DNA from: Plantibacter sp050587525
GTDB lineage: Bacteria; Actinomycetota; Actinomycetes; Actinomycetales; Microbacteriaceae
Length of the DNA stretch: 64,000 bases
Direction: 5' to 3'
NCBI RefSeq assembly: GCF_050587525.1
Contig: NZ_JBOBFT010000010.1
Coordinates: 124,001-188,000, forward strand
Within the stretch, counting starts at the first letter, position 1. Every line of letters begins with the position of its first letter. The notes under the pieces were generated by a model. It did no database searches. It was given only the letters and a program-made list of their open reading frames with translations, and had not been told where the DNA came from. Shown piece by piece: positions 7,914 to 15,966 of this stretch. The translations under genes were made by a program, and so were the position numbers.

Positions 7914-9110
7914 CTACCCCTCGGCAGGCACCCGCACGCCGTCGGTGGAGAAGACCTGGTCGAGGAACATCCGCGCGGCGCCGCGCAGCCCGCCGGTCCC
8001 CTGGTGCTTGGTGACGTCGACGGTGAGCTGCTCGGTCGCCATCGGCAGGCAGTCCGCGAAGAGGGTCGAGCGCACGCCGGCCACGAACACGGCCGAGTCG
8101 GCGAGCACACCCCCGAGCACGAGCCGGTCGGGGTTGAAGAAGTTGACGATCGTGGCGAGCACGCCACCCGTCATCACACCGGCGTTCCTGAGCAGACGCG
8201 TGGCGAGCGGATGCGAGTCGCGGGCGAGTGCGATCATCGCCTCCACGGACGGGACGTCGTGCCCGGCCAACTGCATCTCACGGACGAGCGCATTGCCGGA
8301 GGCCATTGCGTCGAGGCATCCCATCCGCCCGCACGAGCAGGGGACGGCACTCGCACCGGGAACGGCGACGTGGCTGATGTCGCCCGCCCACCCGTTGCTG
8401 CCGGTGTAGAGCTCGCCGCCTGAGATGATGCCGCAGCCGATGCCGGAGCCGACCTTCACGAAGACCTGGTTCGCGAACGCGGCGTCCGCGGCGTCGAGCA
8501 GTTCACCGGCGGCCATGAGGTTGGCGTCGTTGTTGACGATGACGGGCACCTGGATGTCGCGCTGCACGATCTCGGCGACGGAGACGCCGTTCCAGCCCGG
8601 CATGCGTGACGGGGCGATGACGCGGGACGACGTCGACGAGACGGGGCCGGGGACGCCGATCGAGACGCCGCGAAGGCGCGTGTGCTCGGCGACGTCGGCG
8701 TGCTCGACCATGTCGACGAGTTCCCTGACGGCGAAGGACAGCACCTCGCGGGGGCCGGTGGCGATGTCGAGCGGCATGTGCCGTTCCGCGAGCAGCGTTC
8801 CTGCGAAGTCGACGAGACCGAAGGAGGCGCGGTCGACTCCGAGGTCGACGCAGCCGACGAGGCCGGCGTCGCCACGGATCGTCAATCGTCGGGGACGACG
8901 CCCTCCGCGGGACTCGCCTTCACCGGTCTCGACGACGTGCCCCTGCAGGATCAGGTCTTCGACCCTGGACGCGACGGTCGATGGCGACAGGCCCGTGACC
9001 TTCGCGAGCGCGGCCCGGCTGGTGGCACGCCCCGACCGCAAGGGACCGAGGATCTCGACGTTCTGCGGCGCGTGATGCGGCGGGGTGCGGAACGTCTCGC
9101 TCGTGCTCAT
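7914..9110 (-). CDS. ROK-family transcriptional regulator
   Basis: A 398-residue NagC/XylR-like repressor. Residues about 20-65 form a winged helix (SRAALAKVTGLSPSTVASRV). The rest is the ROK fold: CVDLGVDRASFGLV in place of the phosphate-binding DxGGT loop, VNNDANLMAAGE, the effector-contacting GDISHV, and CSCGRMGCLD matching the ROK zinc motif CxCGxxGC. The altered phosphate loop fits a regulator rather than a kinase. It is divergent from the amino-acid ABC/asparaginase/CutC-ROK operon (181 bp apart) and likely controls both directions. Sugar or sugar-phosphate ligand is family knowledge. Confidence 0.9.
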   Translation of the reverse strand: MSTSETFRTPPHHAPQNVEILGPLRSGRATSRAALAKVTGLSPSTVASRVEDLILQGHVVETGEGESRGGRRPRRLTIRGDAGLVGCVDLGVDRASFGLVDFAGTLLAERHMPLDIATGPREVLSFAVRELVDMVEHADVAEHTRLRGVSIGVPGPVSSTSSRVIAPSRMPGWNGVSVAEIVQRDIQVPVIVNNDANLMAAGELLDAADAAFANQVFVKVGSGIGCGIISGGELYTGSNGWAGDISHVAVPGASAVPCSCGRMGCLDAMASGNALVREMQLAGHDVPSVEAMIALARDSHPLATRLLRNAGVMTGGVLATIVNFFNPDRLVLGGVLADSAVFVAGVRSTLFADCLPMATEQLTVDVTKHQGTGGLRGAARMFLDQVFSTDGVRVPAEG

Positions 9111-9190
9111 CGGTCTCTTCCGGTCGGGACGGGGCGCGGATCATCCCGCAGTTGATCCATTATTGCACAAAGTTAGTCGAAATATCCCTG

Positions 9191-9206
9191 TAACAATGAG
9201 TTGTTA
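9191..9206. promoter_or_regulatory. Inverted repeat, candidate ROK operator
   Basis: A perfect 6-bp inverted repeat TAACAA-TGAG-TTGTTA sits in the only AT-rich stretch (9158-9206) between the divergent ROK regulator and the ABC operon. ROK repressors bind AT-rich inverted repeats, so this is a plausible operator. Confidence 0.5.
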
Positions 9207-9292
9207 GGTTGAATCCGTCATCAGGGATGAGGGGATCCGACCGAGGATGGCGATGCGGCCCCGAAGCCGCATTTCACGAGAAAGCGGCAACG

Positions 9293-10087
9293 ATGACTCA
9301 CACACCCAGCTCCCCCACCGGCGCAGCGAGCCGCCCGGCCGGAACGGCGGCGACCGACATGGTCGTCATGACCGACGTGCAGAAGCACTACGGCGACAAC
9401 CACGTGCTGAAGGACGTCTCGCTCTCGATCGCCCCGAAGGAGGTCGTGGTCGTCGTCGGCCCGTCCGGCTCCGGCAAGTCGACGCTCTGCCGCTGCATCA
9501 ACCGCCTCGAATCCATCACGAGCGGCCAGATCCTCATCGACGGCGTCGCCCTCCCGGAAGAGGGCAAAGCCCTCGCGAAGCTCCGCAGCGAGGTCGGCAT
9601 GGTCTTCCAGTCCTTCAACCTCTTCGCCCACCGCACGATCCTCGACAACGTCACGCTCGCCCCCATCACGGTCCGCCGCGAATCGAAGAAGGAAGCGGAG
9701 CGCCACGGCCTCGAGCTCCTCGACCGCGTCGGCATCGCGGACAAGGCCGACAGCTTCCCAGCCCAGCTCTCCGGCGGCCAGCAGCAGCGCGCGGCCATCG
9801 CCCGTGCCCTCGCCATGCGCCCCAAGGTCATGCTCTTCGACGAACCGACCTCCGCACTCGACCCCGAGATGGTGACCGAGGTCCTCGATGTCATGGTGTC
9901 GCTCGCGAAGGAGGGCATGACGATGGTCGTCGTCACGCACGAGATGGGCTTCGCCCGCCGAGCCGCCGACCGCGTCGTCTTCATGGACGACGGCCGCATC
10001 GTCGAACAGAACACCCCCGCGGCGTTCTTCGACCACCCCGAGAGCGAACGCGCACAGGCGTTCCTCTCCAAGATCCTGACCCACTGA
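9293..10087 (+). CDS. Polar amino-acid ABC transporter, ATPase
   Basis: A 264-residue GluA/GlnQ-type ATP-binding subunit. Walker A GPSGSGKST is at 56-64, the Q-loop at Q106 (VFQSFNLF), the signature LSGGQQQR at 159-166, Walker B VMLFDEP at 179-185 and the switch His in VVTHEMGF. It powers uptake with the binding protein at 10196 and permeases at 11246 and 11887. The ATG at 9293 is chosen over an upstream in-frame start because family similarity starts after it; a weak GAGAAAG precedes it. First gene of the operon that ends with the CutC-ROK fusion. Confidence 0.93.
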   Translation: MTHTPSSPTGAASRPAGTAATDMVVMTDVQKHYGDNHVLKDVSLSIAPKEVVVVVGPSGSGKSTLCRCINRLESITSGQILIDGVALPEEGKALAKLRSEVGMVFQSFNLFAHRTILDNVTLAPITVRRESKKEAERHGLELLDRVGIADKADSFPAQLSGGQQQRAAIARALAMRPKVMLFDEPTSALDPEMVTEVLDVMVSLAKEGMTMVVVTHEMGFARRAADRVVFMDDGRIVEQNTPAAFFDHPESERAQAFLSKILTH

Positions 10088-10195
10088 CCCGCACGCACCG
10101 ACCCGCACGCACCGACCCGCACCCCAGCTCCACCAGTTCTGCAGCCCCACCCCAGCACCGCAACCCGCTTGTTCAGAGAAGAGAAAGGCACTCCC

Positions 10196-11152
10196 TTGCG
10201 CAGCTCCACCTCCCCCTTCCGCCGGGCCCTCCCGGTCGTCGCCGTAGCGATCACCGCGATGCTCGGCCTCGCCGCCTGCTCCGGCGGAGACGCAGCCGTT
10301 CCCGGCTCCGACCCCAGCGCTTCGGCCGCGACGTCCAAGCTCGACGAGGTCTACAAGAACGCCGTCGTTGCCGATGCGGCAGCGATCCTGCCCGACTCGA
10401 CGATGGCCAAGATCAAGGAACGCGGCAAGCTCATCGTCGGCGAAGCCCTCGACGCACCGCTCCTCTCGCAGCAGGACCCGTCGAACCCGGACGACGTGGA
10501 AGGCTTCGACGCCGACCTCGCCAAGCTCCTCGCGATCTACATCCTCGGCAAGCCGAGCGTCGAGATCATCCCGCCGGCCTCCGAGACGCGTGAAGCGCTC
10601 CTGCAGAACGGCACGGTCGACGTTGTCTTCAACACGTACACGATCACCGAAGAGCGCGCCGCGCAGGTCGACTTCGCCGGCCCCTACCTCGAGTCCGGCC
10701 TCGCCGTCGCCGTCAAGGCCGACAACAAGGACATCAAGGGCATCGACGACCTCGGCGGCAAGACCGTCATCGTCGGCGCGAACACCCCGGCCGTGACCGC
10801 CGTCCCCGAGAAGCAGCCGACGGCGACGATCGTCTCCTTCGCAACCGACCCGCAGGCGATGCAGGCCCTCAAGCAGGGTCGCGGCGACGCGTACGTGCAG
10901 GACTTCACGCTCCTCGCGTCGAACGCCGCATCGGACCCGTCGATCAAGGTCGTCGGCCAGCCGTTCACGACCGAGGCGTACGGCATCGGTCTGAAGCACG
11001 ACGACGCCCAGTTCAAGTCGTTCATCAACGACTGGCTGCTGAAGATCCAGGCCGACGGCACGTGGGGCAAGGTCTGGGACGCGACGCTCGGCGCCTCGGT
11101 CGAGACCAAGACGCCCGACGCTCCGAAGATCGGTTCCGTTCCCGGCAGCTAG
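10196..11152 (+). CDS. Polar amino-acid ABC transporter, binding lipoprotein
   Basis: A 318-residue family 3 solute-binding protein. It starts at TTG 10196, supported by AGAAGAGAAAGG just upstream; the next in-frame choice at 10169 lies inside that site. Residues 1-27 are a lipoprotein signal with lipobox LAAC (Cys28), so the mature protein is membrane-anchored outside. Conserved family pieces include LIVGEALDAPLL, VEGFDADLAKLLAIYIL, VDVVFNTYTITEERA and GKTVIVGANTPA. Related to glutamate/glutamine binding proteins, but the genes downstream suggest the ligand could be a modified amino acid. Confidence 0.92.
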   Translation: MRSSTSPFRRALPVVAVAITAMLGLAACSGGDAAVPGSDPSASAATSKLDEVYKNAVVADAAAILPDSTMAKIKERGKLIVGEALDAPLLSQQDPSNPDDVEGFDADLAKLLAIYILGKPSVEIIPPASETREALLQNGTVDVVFNTYTITEERAAQVDFAGPYLESGLAVAVKADNKDIKGIDDLGGKTVIVGANTPAVTAVPEKQPTATIVSFATDPQAMQALKQGRGDAYVQDFTLLASNAASDPSIKVVGQPFTTEAYGIGLKHDDAQFKSFINDWLLKIQADGTWGKVWDATLGASVETKTPDAPKIGSVPGS

Positions 11153-11245
11153 TCGACCCGGCCGGTCGCCGGGCCACGAGCCCGGCGACCGGCATCCTCG
11201 GCTGCAGCACCGCTCCCAGCACCTCTCGACCGTCTGAAGGAAGTT

Positions 11246-11890
11246 ATGGATATCTTCGTCGACAGCGCCGGCCCGCTCCTGGCCGCGCTCGCAACGACGA
11301 TCGTGATGGCGATCACCGCCGGGATCGGTTCGCTCGTGGTGGGCACGCTCATCGCCGCGGCACGCATCAGCCCCATCCCGGTCCTCCGCGGCGCGGCCTT
11401 CGCGTACGTGCAGTTCTTCGTCAACGTGCCGCTCCTGGTGCTGTTGATCCTCGCGGTCTTCGCGCTTCCCGATGCCGGCATCATCATGCCGCTCGCTCCG
11501 ACGACCGTCGTCGTCCTCACCCTGTACGAGGCCGCGTACGTCGCGGAGGCGATCCGCTCGGGCGTCAACACGGTCGGCAACGGGCAGATCGAGGCGAGCC
11601 GTGCACTCGGCTTCACGCTCGGCCAGACCCTCCGCCTCGTCGTCCTCCCGCAGTCGCTTCGCGCGGCCGTGCAGCCGATCGGCAACGTCATGATCGCCCT
11701 CACGATGAACACCGCGCTCGCGGCGGCCGTCGGCGTCGTCGAACTCACCGCTGCGGCCAACAAGCTGAACCTGGTCCAGGCGCAGCCCATCCTCATCTTC
11801 ACGGTGGCCGGCGTGCTCTACATGCTGCTCGCCCTCGTCATCGGCCTGAGCGCCGGACGCATCGAACGAAAGGTGGCGATCGTCCGATGA
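11246..11890 (+). CDS. Polar amino-acid ABC transporter, permease
   Basis: A 214-residue inner-membrane permease of the HisM/GluC type with about five helices. The ATPase-docking EAA loop is EASRALGFTLGQTLRLVVLPQ (residues about 114-134). GAAGGAAG precedes the ATG at 11246. It overlaps the next permease by ATGA, so the two are probably translationally coupled and form a heterodimeric channel. Confidence 0.92.
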   Translation: MDIFVDSAGPLLAALATTIVMAITAGIGSLVVGTLIAAARISPIPVLRGAAFAYVQFFVNVPLLVLLILAVFALPDAGIIMPLAPTTVVVLTLYEAAYVAEAIRSGVNTVGNGQIEASRALGFTLGQTLRLVVLPQSLRAAVQPIGNVMIALTMNTALAAAVGVVELTAAANKLNLVQAQPILIFTVAGVLYMLLALVIGLSAGRIERKVAIVR

Positions 11891-12843
11891 GCGCCGCAAC
11901 CCCCGCTGTTCCGAAGGGCTCGCCTCCGAAGAGCCCGGTACCCCAGAGCCCCGCACCGAAGCGCTCGGCACCGAAGCGCGGCACTCGCCAGACCGTCTCG
12001 CTGTACGACGAACCCGGCCCGAAGACCAGGCGCAACATCCGCATCTGGTCGGTCGTCGTCGTCCTCGTGCTCGTCGGCATGGTCGTCGCCGGGCTCGTCC
12101 AGTTCGGCTCGAAGGGCCAGCTCGATGCCGCGAAGTGGACGCCGTTCCTCTCCTGGCCCGTGTGGGAGTACCTGCTCGTCGGGCTCTGGGGAACGATCCA
12201 GGCCGCCGCGCTCGTCGCCGTCCTCGGCGGCGTCTTCGGCCTCTTCCTCGCCCTCGGCCGGCTGAGCCGCGTCCGCCCGATCCGCTGGGTGTCGACCGCC
12301 TACATCGAGATCGCCCGAACCGTCCCCGTCCTGCTCCTCATCTACCTGATGCTCTTCGGGCTGCCCCAGTTGGGGCTCAACTTCCCGCTCATCTGGAAGC
12401 TCGTCATCCCGCTCACGATCGCCAACTCCGCTGCGTTCGCGGAGATCATCCGGGCCGGCATCCTCGGCCTGCCGAGCGGACAGCGCGAGGCCGGCATCAG
12501 CCTCGGGATGTCGGAGGCGCAGACGACGCGCCTCGTCGTCCTCCCGCAGGCACTCCGGTTCGCCACGCCGTCGCTCGTGACCCAGCTCGTGAGCCTCGTC
12601 AAGGACACCTCGCTCGGCTACATCGTCGCGTTCACCGAACTGCTCTACCGCGGCCAGGTCCTCTCCTCTTTCAACCACCTCCTCATCCAGACCTTCGTCG
12701 TCGTCACCCTCATCTACCTCGTGTTCAACGGCGCGCTCTCCACCGTGGCGGCCCGTCTGCGGACCAGACCGTCGAAGCGCAGCCTGCGGAAACCCGGCAG
12801 TGCGGCGCCAGCGCCCATCGTCGGCACGCCGGTCCTCGACTGA
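11887..12843 (+). CDS. Polar amino-acid ABC transporter, second permease
   Basis: A 318-residue GluD-type permease. It has a Pro/Lys-rich cytoplasmic extension (residues 1-50), a helix at about 52-72, then the permease core with the EAA loop REAGISLGMSEAQTTRLVVLP. The ATG overlaps the previous stop (ATGA). The long basic N-terminal tail (repeated SPxPKRSAPKR pieces) is typical of actinobacterial GluD proteins. Confidence 0.92.
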   Translation: MSAATPAVPKGSPPKSPVPQSPAPKRSAPKRGTRQTVSLYDEPGPKTRRNIRIWSVVVVLVLVGMVVAGLVQFGSKGQLDAAKWTPFLSWPVWEYLLVGLWGTIQAAALVAVLGGVFGLFLALGRLSRVRPIRWVSTAYIEIARTVPVLLLIYLMLFGLPQLGLNFPLIWKLVIPLTIANSAAFAEIIRAGILGLPSGQREAGISLGMSEAQTTRLVVLPQALRFATPSLVTQLVSLVKDTSLGYIVAFTELLYRGQVLSSFNHLLIQTFVVVTLIYLVFNGALSTVAARLRTRPSKRSLRKPGSAAPAPIVGTPVLD

Positions 12844-12908
12844 CGCCGCGCATCACCTGTTCACCAGCACACCGCACCAGCACCAGCACCAACCTCAAGG
12901 AGCAACCC

Positions 12909-13943
12909 GTGGCATCCCCGCAGACCGACCAGCACGAGCAGACCGTGAACGGCACCACCCCGGCCGATGGCGTCGACCTCGCGGAACTCGCGGTCCTCAT
13001 CCGCTCCGGCGTCATCGAGAGCCGCCACTTCGGGTGGCTCGTCGCGCTCGACGCCGACGGACGAGTCGTCGCCGACCTCGGCCGCGGTTCCACGCAGGTA
13101 CTCCCCCGGTCCACCACGAAGCCGCTGCAAGCGCTCGCATGCCTCATCGCGGGCGCCGACCTCGAGGGCGAGGACCTCGCCATCGCTGCGGGAAGCCACA
13201 CGGGCGAGGATGCGCACGTCGAAGCCGTGCGCCGCATCCTGGCCCGCGCGGGTCTCGACGAGAGCGCGCTCGGCTGCCCCGTCGACTGGCCGGAGGACGA
13301 ACCGACGCGCGAACGCCTGATCCGTGACGGCGAGACCAGGTCACGCGTGCGGATGAACTGCTCCGGCAAGCACGCGGCGATGCTCCTCGCGTGCGTCGCG
13401 AACGGCTGGGACACCGCCACCTACCTCGAGCCGGCGCACCCGCTGCAGCAGCTCGTGCGCGAGACGGTCGAACGCGTGAGCGGCGAGGTCGTCGAGTACA
13501 CGGCCGTCGACGGCTGCGGCGCGCCCCTCTTCTCCACGACCGTCGAAGGTCTGGCCCGCTCGTTCCGCGCACTCGTCACCGCGGACGAGGGCACGCGTGA
13601 ACGTCGGGTGGCCGATGCGATGCGCGCGCACCCCTTCTATGTGGGCGGCGATCACCACGCCAACAGCGACAGCATGACCCGCATCCCCGGCGTCCTCGCG
13701 AAGGGCGGCGCGGAGGGCGTCATCGGCATGGCCGCGGCCACGGGCGAAGCCGTCTCGATGAAGATCGTCGACGGCAACCCGCGCGCGACGACGCTGCTCG
13801 CCGTGACCGTCCTCGGCGCCCTCGGCGTGGACATCTCGCAGGCCGGCTCACTCGTCGAACTCCCCGTGCTCGGCGGCGGCGTGCCCGTCGGCGAGATCAC
13901 CCTCGGTGCGGACGTGCAGTCCTGGGTCGACGCGCAGCGATGA
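12909..13943 (+). CDS. L-asparaginase II-family protein
   Basis: A 344-residue member of the L-asparaginase II family (unrelated to EcAII), which hydrolyses asparagine or asparagine-like amides to aspartate and ammonia. Visible family blocks are VIESRHFGWLVALD, PRSTTKPLQALA, AAGSHTGEDAHV, MNCSGKHAAMLLAC and VDGCGAPLFSTTVEGLARSF. GTG 12909 is the start, with AAGGAG 6 nt upstream. It lies 65 bp after the ABC permease and overlaps the CutC-ROK gene by ATGA, so it belongs to the uptake operon. A role on glycosylated asparagine, as FraE has in Salmonella, is possible. Confidence 0.9.
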   Translation: MASPQTDQHEQTVNGTTPADGVDLAELAVLIRSGVIESRHFGWLVALDADGRVVADLGRGSTQVLPRSTTKPLQALACLIAGADLEGEDLAIAAGSHTGEDAHVEAVRRILARAGLDESALGCPVDWPEDEPTRERLIRDGETRSRVRMNCSGKHAAMLLACVANGWDTATYLEPAHPLQQLVRETVERVSGEVVEYTAVDGCGAPLFSTTVEGLARSFRALVTADEGTRERRVADAMRAHPFYVGGDHHANSDSMTRIPGVLAKGGAEGVIGMAAATGEAVSMKIVDGNPRATTLLAVTVLGALGVDISQAGSLVELPVLGGGVPVGEITLGADVQSWVDAQR

Positions 13944-15739
13944 GCGACTCCGGCAGCACTTCGCCTGTTCCTGCACCTGCCCTGTCACCTACCCCGGCGC
14001 CCTCCGGCGTGACCGTCGAGATCTGCGTCGACGACCTCGCCGGCGCGCTCGTCGCGGATGCTGCCGGCGCGACGCGCATCGAACTGTGCGCGGACCTCCT
14101 CGAGGGCGGCACGACGCCGAGCTTCGGCACCATCCGGTCCGTCCTCCGGTCCGTCGAGCGGGCCGGCGTGCAGATCATCGTCCGCCCTCGCGGCGGCGAC
14201 TTCGTCCACAGCGAGGCCGAGCTGAACGTGATGTGCGCGGACCTGGAAGCGATCGTGGAGGCGGCAGCCGATGCGCGCGTCTCCGTTCCGGTCGGCGTGG
14301 TGCTCGGCGCATTGACTGCTGACGGAGAGGTCGACGTGGATGCGATGCGTCGGCTCATCGCTGCCGCCGGCCCCCTGCCGATCACCTTCCACAAGGCGTT
14401 CGATGCGACGCCCGATCTCTTCGCCGCCTACGACGTTCTGCAGGAGCTCGGCATCGCTCGCGTCCTCACGTCCGGCGGCCCCGGGACCGCCCTCGAAGGC
14501 GCTGCCGTCCTCGCCGAGCTGATCCGCCGGTCGGAGTCGGGTGCGGGCGGGCCGATCGTGCTCGTCGGCGGATCCGTCCGGCCCTCGAACGTGCGCGAGC
14601 TGATCGCCTCGACCGGAGCCTGCGAAGTGCACCTGCGTGCGCAGACCGCGTCCGTGCGTGGCGACGGCACGCTGGAGACCGACGCGTCGATCATCGCCGA
14701 GCTGTTCTCCGCTCTGGACGGCGTCGCGCCCTCATGCTCTCTCATCGGGACTCCCCTCGCCGCTCGTCCCGGCCAGGACACCTCCGTCGTCATCGCCCTC
14801 GACATCGGCGGCACCAACCTCAAGGGCGCGATCGTCGACGCGTCCGGTCGCGCCATCGCCTCCCGCTCCGCCGGTGTCGGTCGCACCGGCCAGGAATCGA
14901 TCGAGCGCATCGTGGACCTCCTCAAGGACCTGCGAGCACAGACCGAGGAGTCGGGGCACACGGTCGTCGGCATCGGCGTCGTCACTCCAGGCATGGTCGA
15001 CGCGCCCAACGGCGTCGTCCGCTACGCCTCGACGCTCGAATGGACGGACGTTCCTCTCGGTCCGATCCTGTCCGCGGAGCTCGGCGTTCCCGTCGAGATC
15101 GGCCACGACGTGCGATCGAGCGGCCTCGCGGAGAGCCTGTTCGGCGCGTCCGCCGGCGTCGCGAACTCGGTGCTCGTCGCGATCGGCACGGGCGTCGCCG
15201 CGTCGGTCCTGAGCGACGGCCACCCCGTCGTCGGTGCGGTCACGACCGCCGGGGAGCTCGGGCACATCCCGGCCATCCCCGATGGCGAGGACTGCACGTG
15301 CGGCCAGCACGGCTGCCTCGAGGTGTACCTCTCCGGCGCAGGCCTCGCACGTCGCTATGCGGCGGCCGGCGGTGAACCGGGCCTCGACGCCGCAGCCATC
15401 TCGCTGCGACTCGGGACCGATGCCATCGCCGACCGCGTGTGGACGGACGGTGTGCACGCGCTCGCGCTCGGCCTCAAGTCCGTGACGCTGCTCATCGATC
15501 CCGCGGTCATCGTCCTCGCCGGCGGCGTCTCGCGCGCTGGTGCGAAGCTCCTCGACCCGCTGCGCGCCGAGCTCAGCGAATCGCTCGTGTGGCGCGATGC
15601 TCCCGAGATCCGCCTGTCGGAGCTCGGCACGTCCGGTGGTCGGATCGGTGCGGCCGTGCTCGCGTTCCGTGCCGGTGGTCACGGTCGCGTCGTCGACGCC
15701 TGGTCCGCAGCCGATGTCCTCGCGGAGCCCGGCCCCTGA
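13940..15739 (+). CDS. CutC-ROK fusion: CutC TIM-barrel plus ROK sugar kinase
   Basis: A 599-residue protein with two full domains in one frame. Residues 24-260 are a CutC-type TIM barrel (VEICVDD, RIELCADLLEGGTTPS, RPRGGDFVHS, FHKAFD at 150-155, LTSGG at 176-180, EVHLRA at 229-234). A linker (261-281) leads to a ROK kinase: ALDIGGTN (286-293), GHD390 as likely catalytic Asp, GELGHIP (438-444) and the zinc motif CTCGQHGC (452-459). CutC proteins are named for copper tolerance, but a copper role is doubtful here: the partner domain and operon point to sugar metabolism. Overlaps the asparaginase by ATGA. No frameshift is needed. Confidence 0.9.
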   Translation: MSDSGSTSPVPAPALSPTPAPSGVTVEICVDDLAGALVADAAGATRIELCADLLEGGTTPSFGTIRSVLRSVERAGVQIIVRPRGGDFVHSEAELNVMCADLEAIVEAAADARVSVPVGVVLGALTADGEVDVDAMRRLIAAAGPLPITFHKAFDATPDLFAAYDVLQELGIARVLTSGGPGTALEGAAVLAELIRRSESGAGGPIVLVGGSVRPSNVRELIASTGACEVHLRAQTASVRGDGTLETDASIIAELFSALDGVAPSCSLIGTPLAARPGQDTSVVIALDIGGTNLKGAIVDASGRAIASRSAGVGRTGQESIERIVDLLKDLRAQTEESGHTVVGIGVVTPGMVDAPNGVVRYASTLEWTDVPLGPILSAELGVPVEIGHDVRSSGLAESLFGASAGVANSVLVAIGTGVAASVLSDGHPVVGAVTTAGELGHIPAIPDGEDCTCGQHGCLEVYLSGAGLARRYAAAGGEPGLDAAAISLRLGTDAIADRVWTDGVHALALGLKSVTLLIDPAVIVLAGGVSRAGAKLLDPLRAELSESLVWRDAPEIRLSELGTSGGRIGAAVLAFRAGGHGRVVDAWSAADVLAEPGP

Positions 15740-15800
15740 GCCTGTCGAAGGGCGTGGCTGCCTGTCCCTGAGCTACCCGGTCCCTGAGCCCGTCGAAGGG
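15728..15800. repeat. Dispersed repeat, two copies
   Basis: Two copies in the orientation CCCTGAGCCTGTCGAAGGG; the first begins inside the last codons of the CutC-ROK gene. Confidence 0.8.
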
Positions 15801-15807
15801 CGACTCG

Positions 15808-15911
15808 ATCGAGCACAACTCCTTCAATATCGACAGAGCGTTGGGGAACTTCCCCGGAATTCCGGGGTTATCAATCGCCGCATGGTCCGAATTGAAGGAG
15901 TTGTGCTCGAT
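15808..15911. repeat. 104-bp element with perfect 21-bp terminal inverted repeats
   Basis: Arms 15808-15828 (ATCGAGCACAACTCCTTCAA plus T) and 15891-15911 are perfectly complementary. The 62-bp centre holds two competing palindromes: GGGGAACTTCCCC (15843-15855) and CCCCGGAATTCCGGGG (15852-15867). It lies between the convergent CutC-ROK and ribokinase genes. It may be a terminator, a structured RNA or a very small non-autonomous mobile element; no coding region is inside and I see no clear target-site duplication. Confidence 0.85.
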
Positions 15912-15966
15912 GCCAGGCGGAGCGCGACCTCTGGAGTCCCGCCTGACCCCGTCGACGGGCGCAAGC

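Noticed and set aside
9221..11971. Very long open frame (about 900 codons) on the minus strand under the ABC operon
   Set aside because: Antisense shadow of high-GC genes: Asp/Arg/Glu/Gly-rich, no domains, while the plus strand carries complete ABC transporter motifs and ribosome sites.
13940..15739. CutC-ROK join as an assembly or frameshift artefact
   Set aside because: Both domains are complete and in one frame with a normal linker, and codon use does not change at the join; kept as a real fusion.
15808..15911. Insertion sequence remnant
   Set aside because: No transposase fragment and no clear target-site duplication; reported only as an inverted-repeat element.
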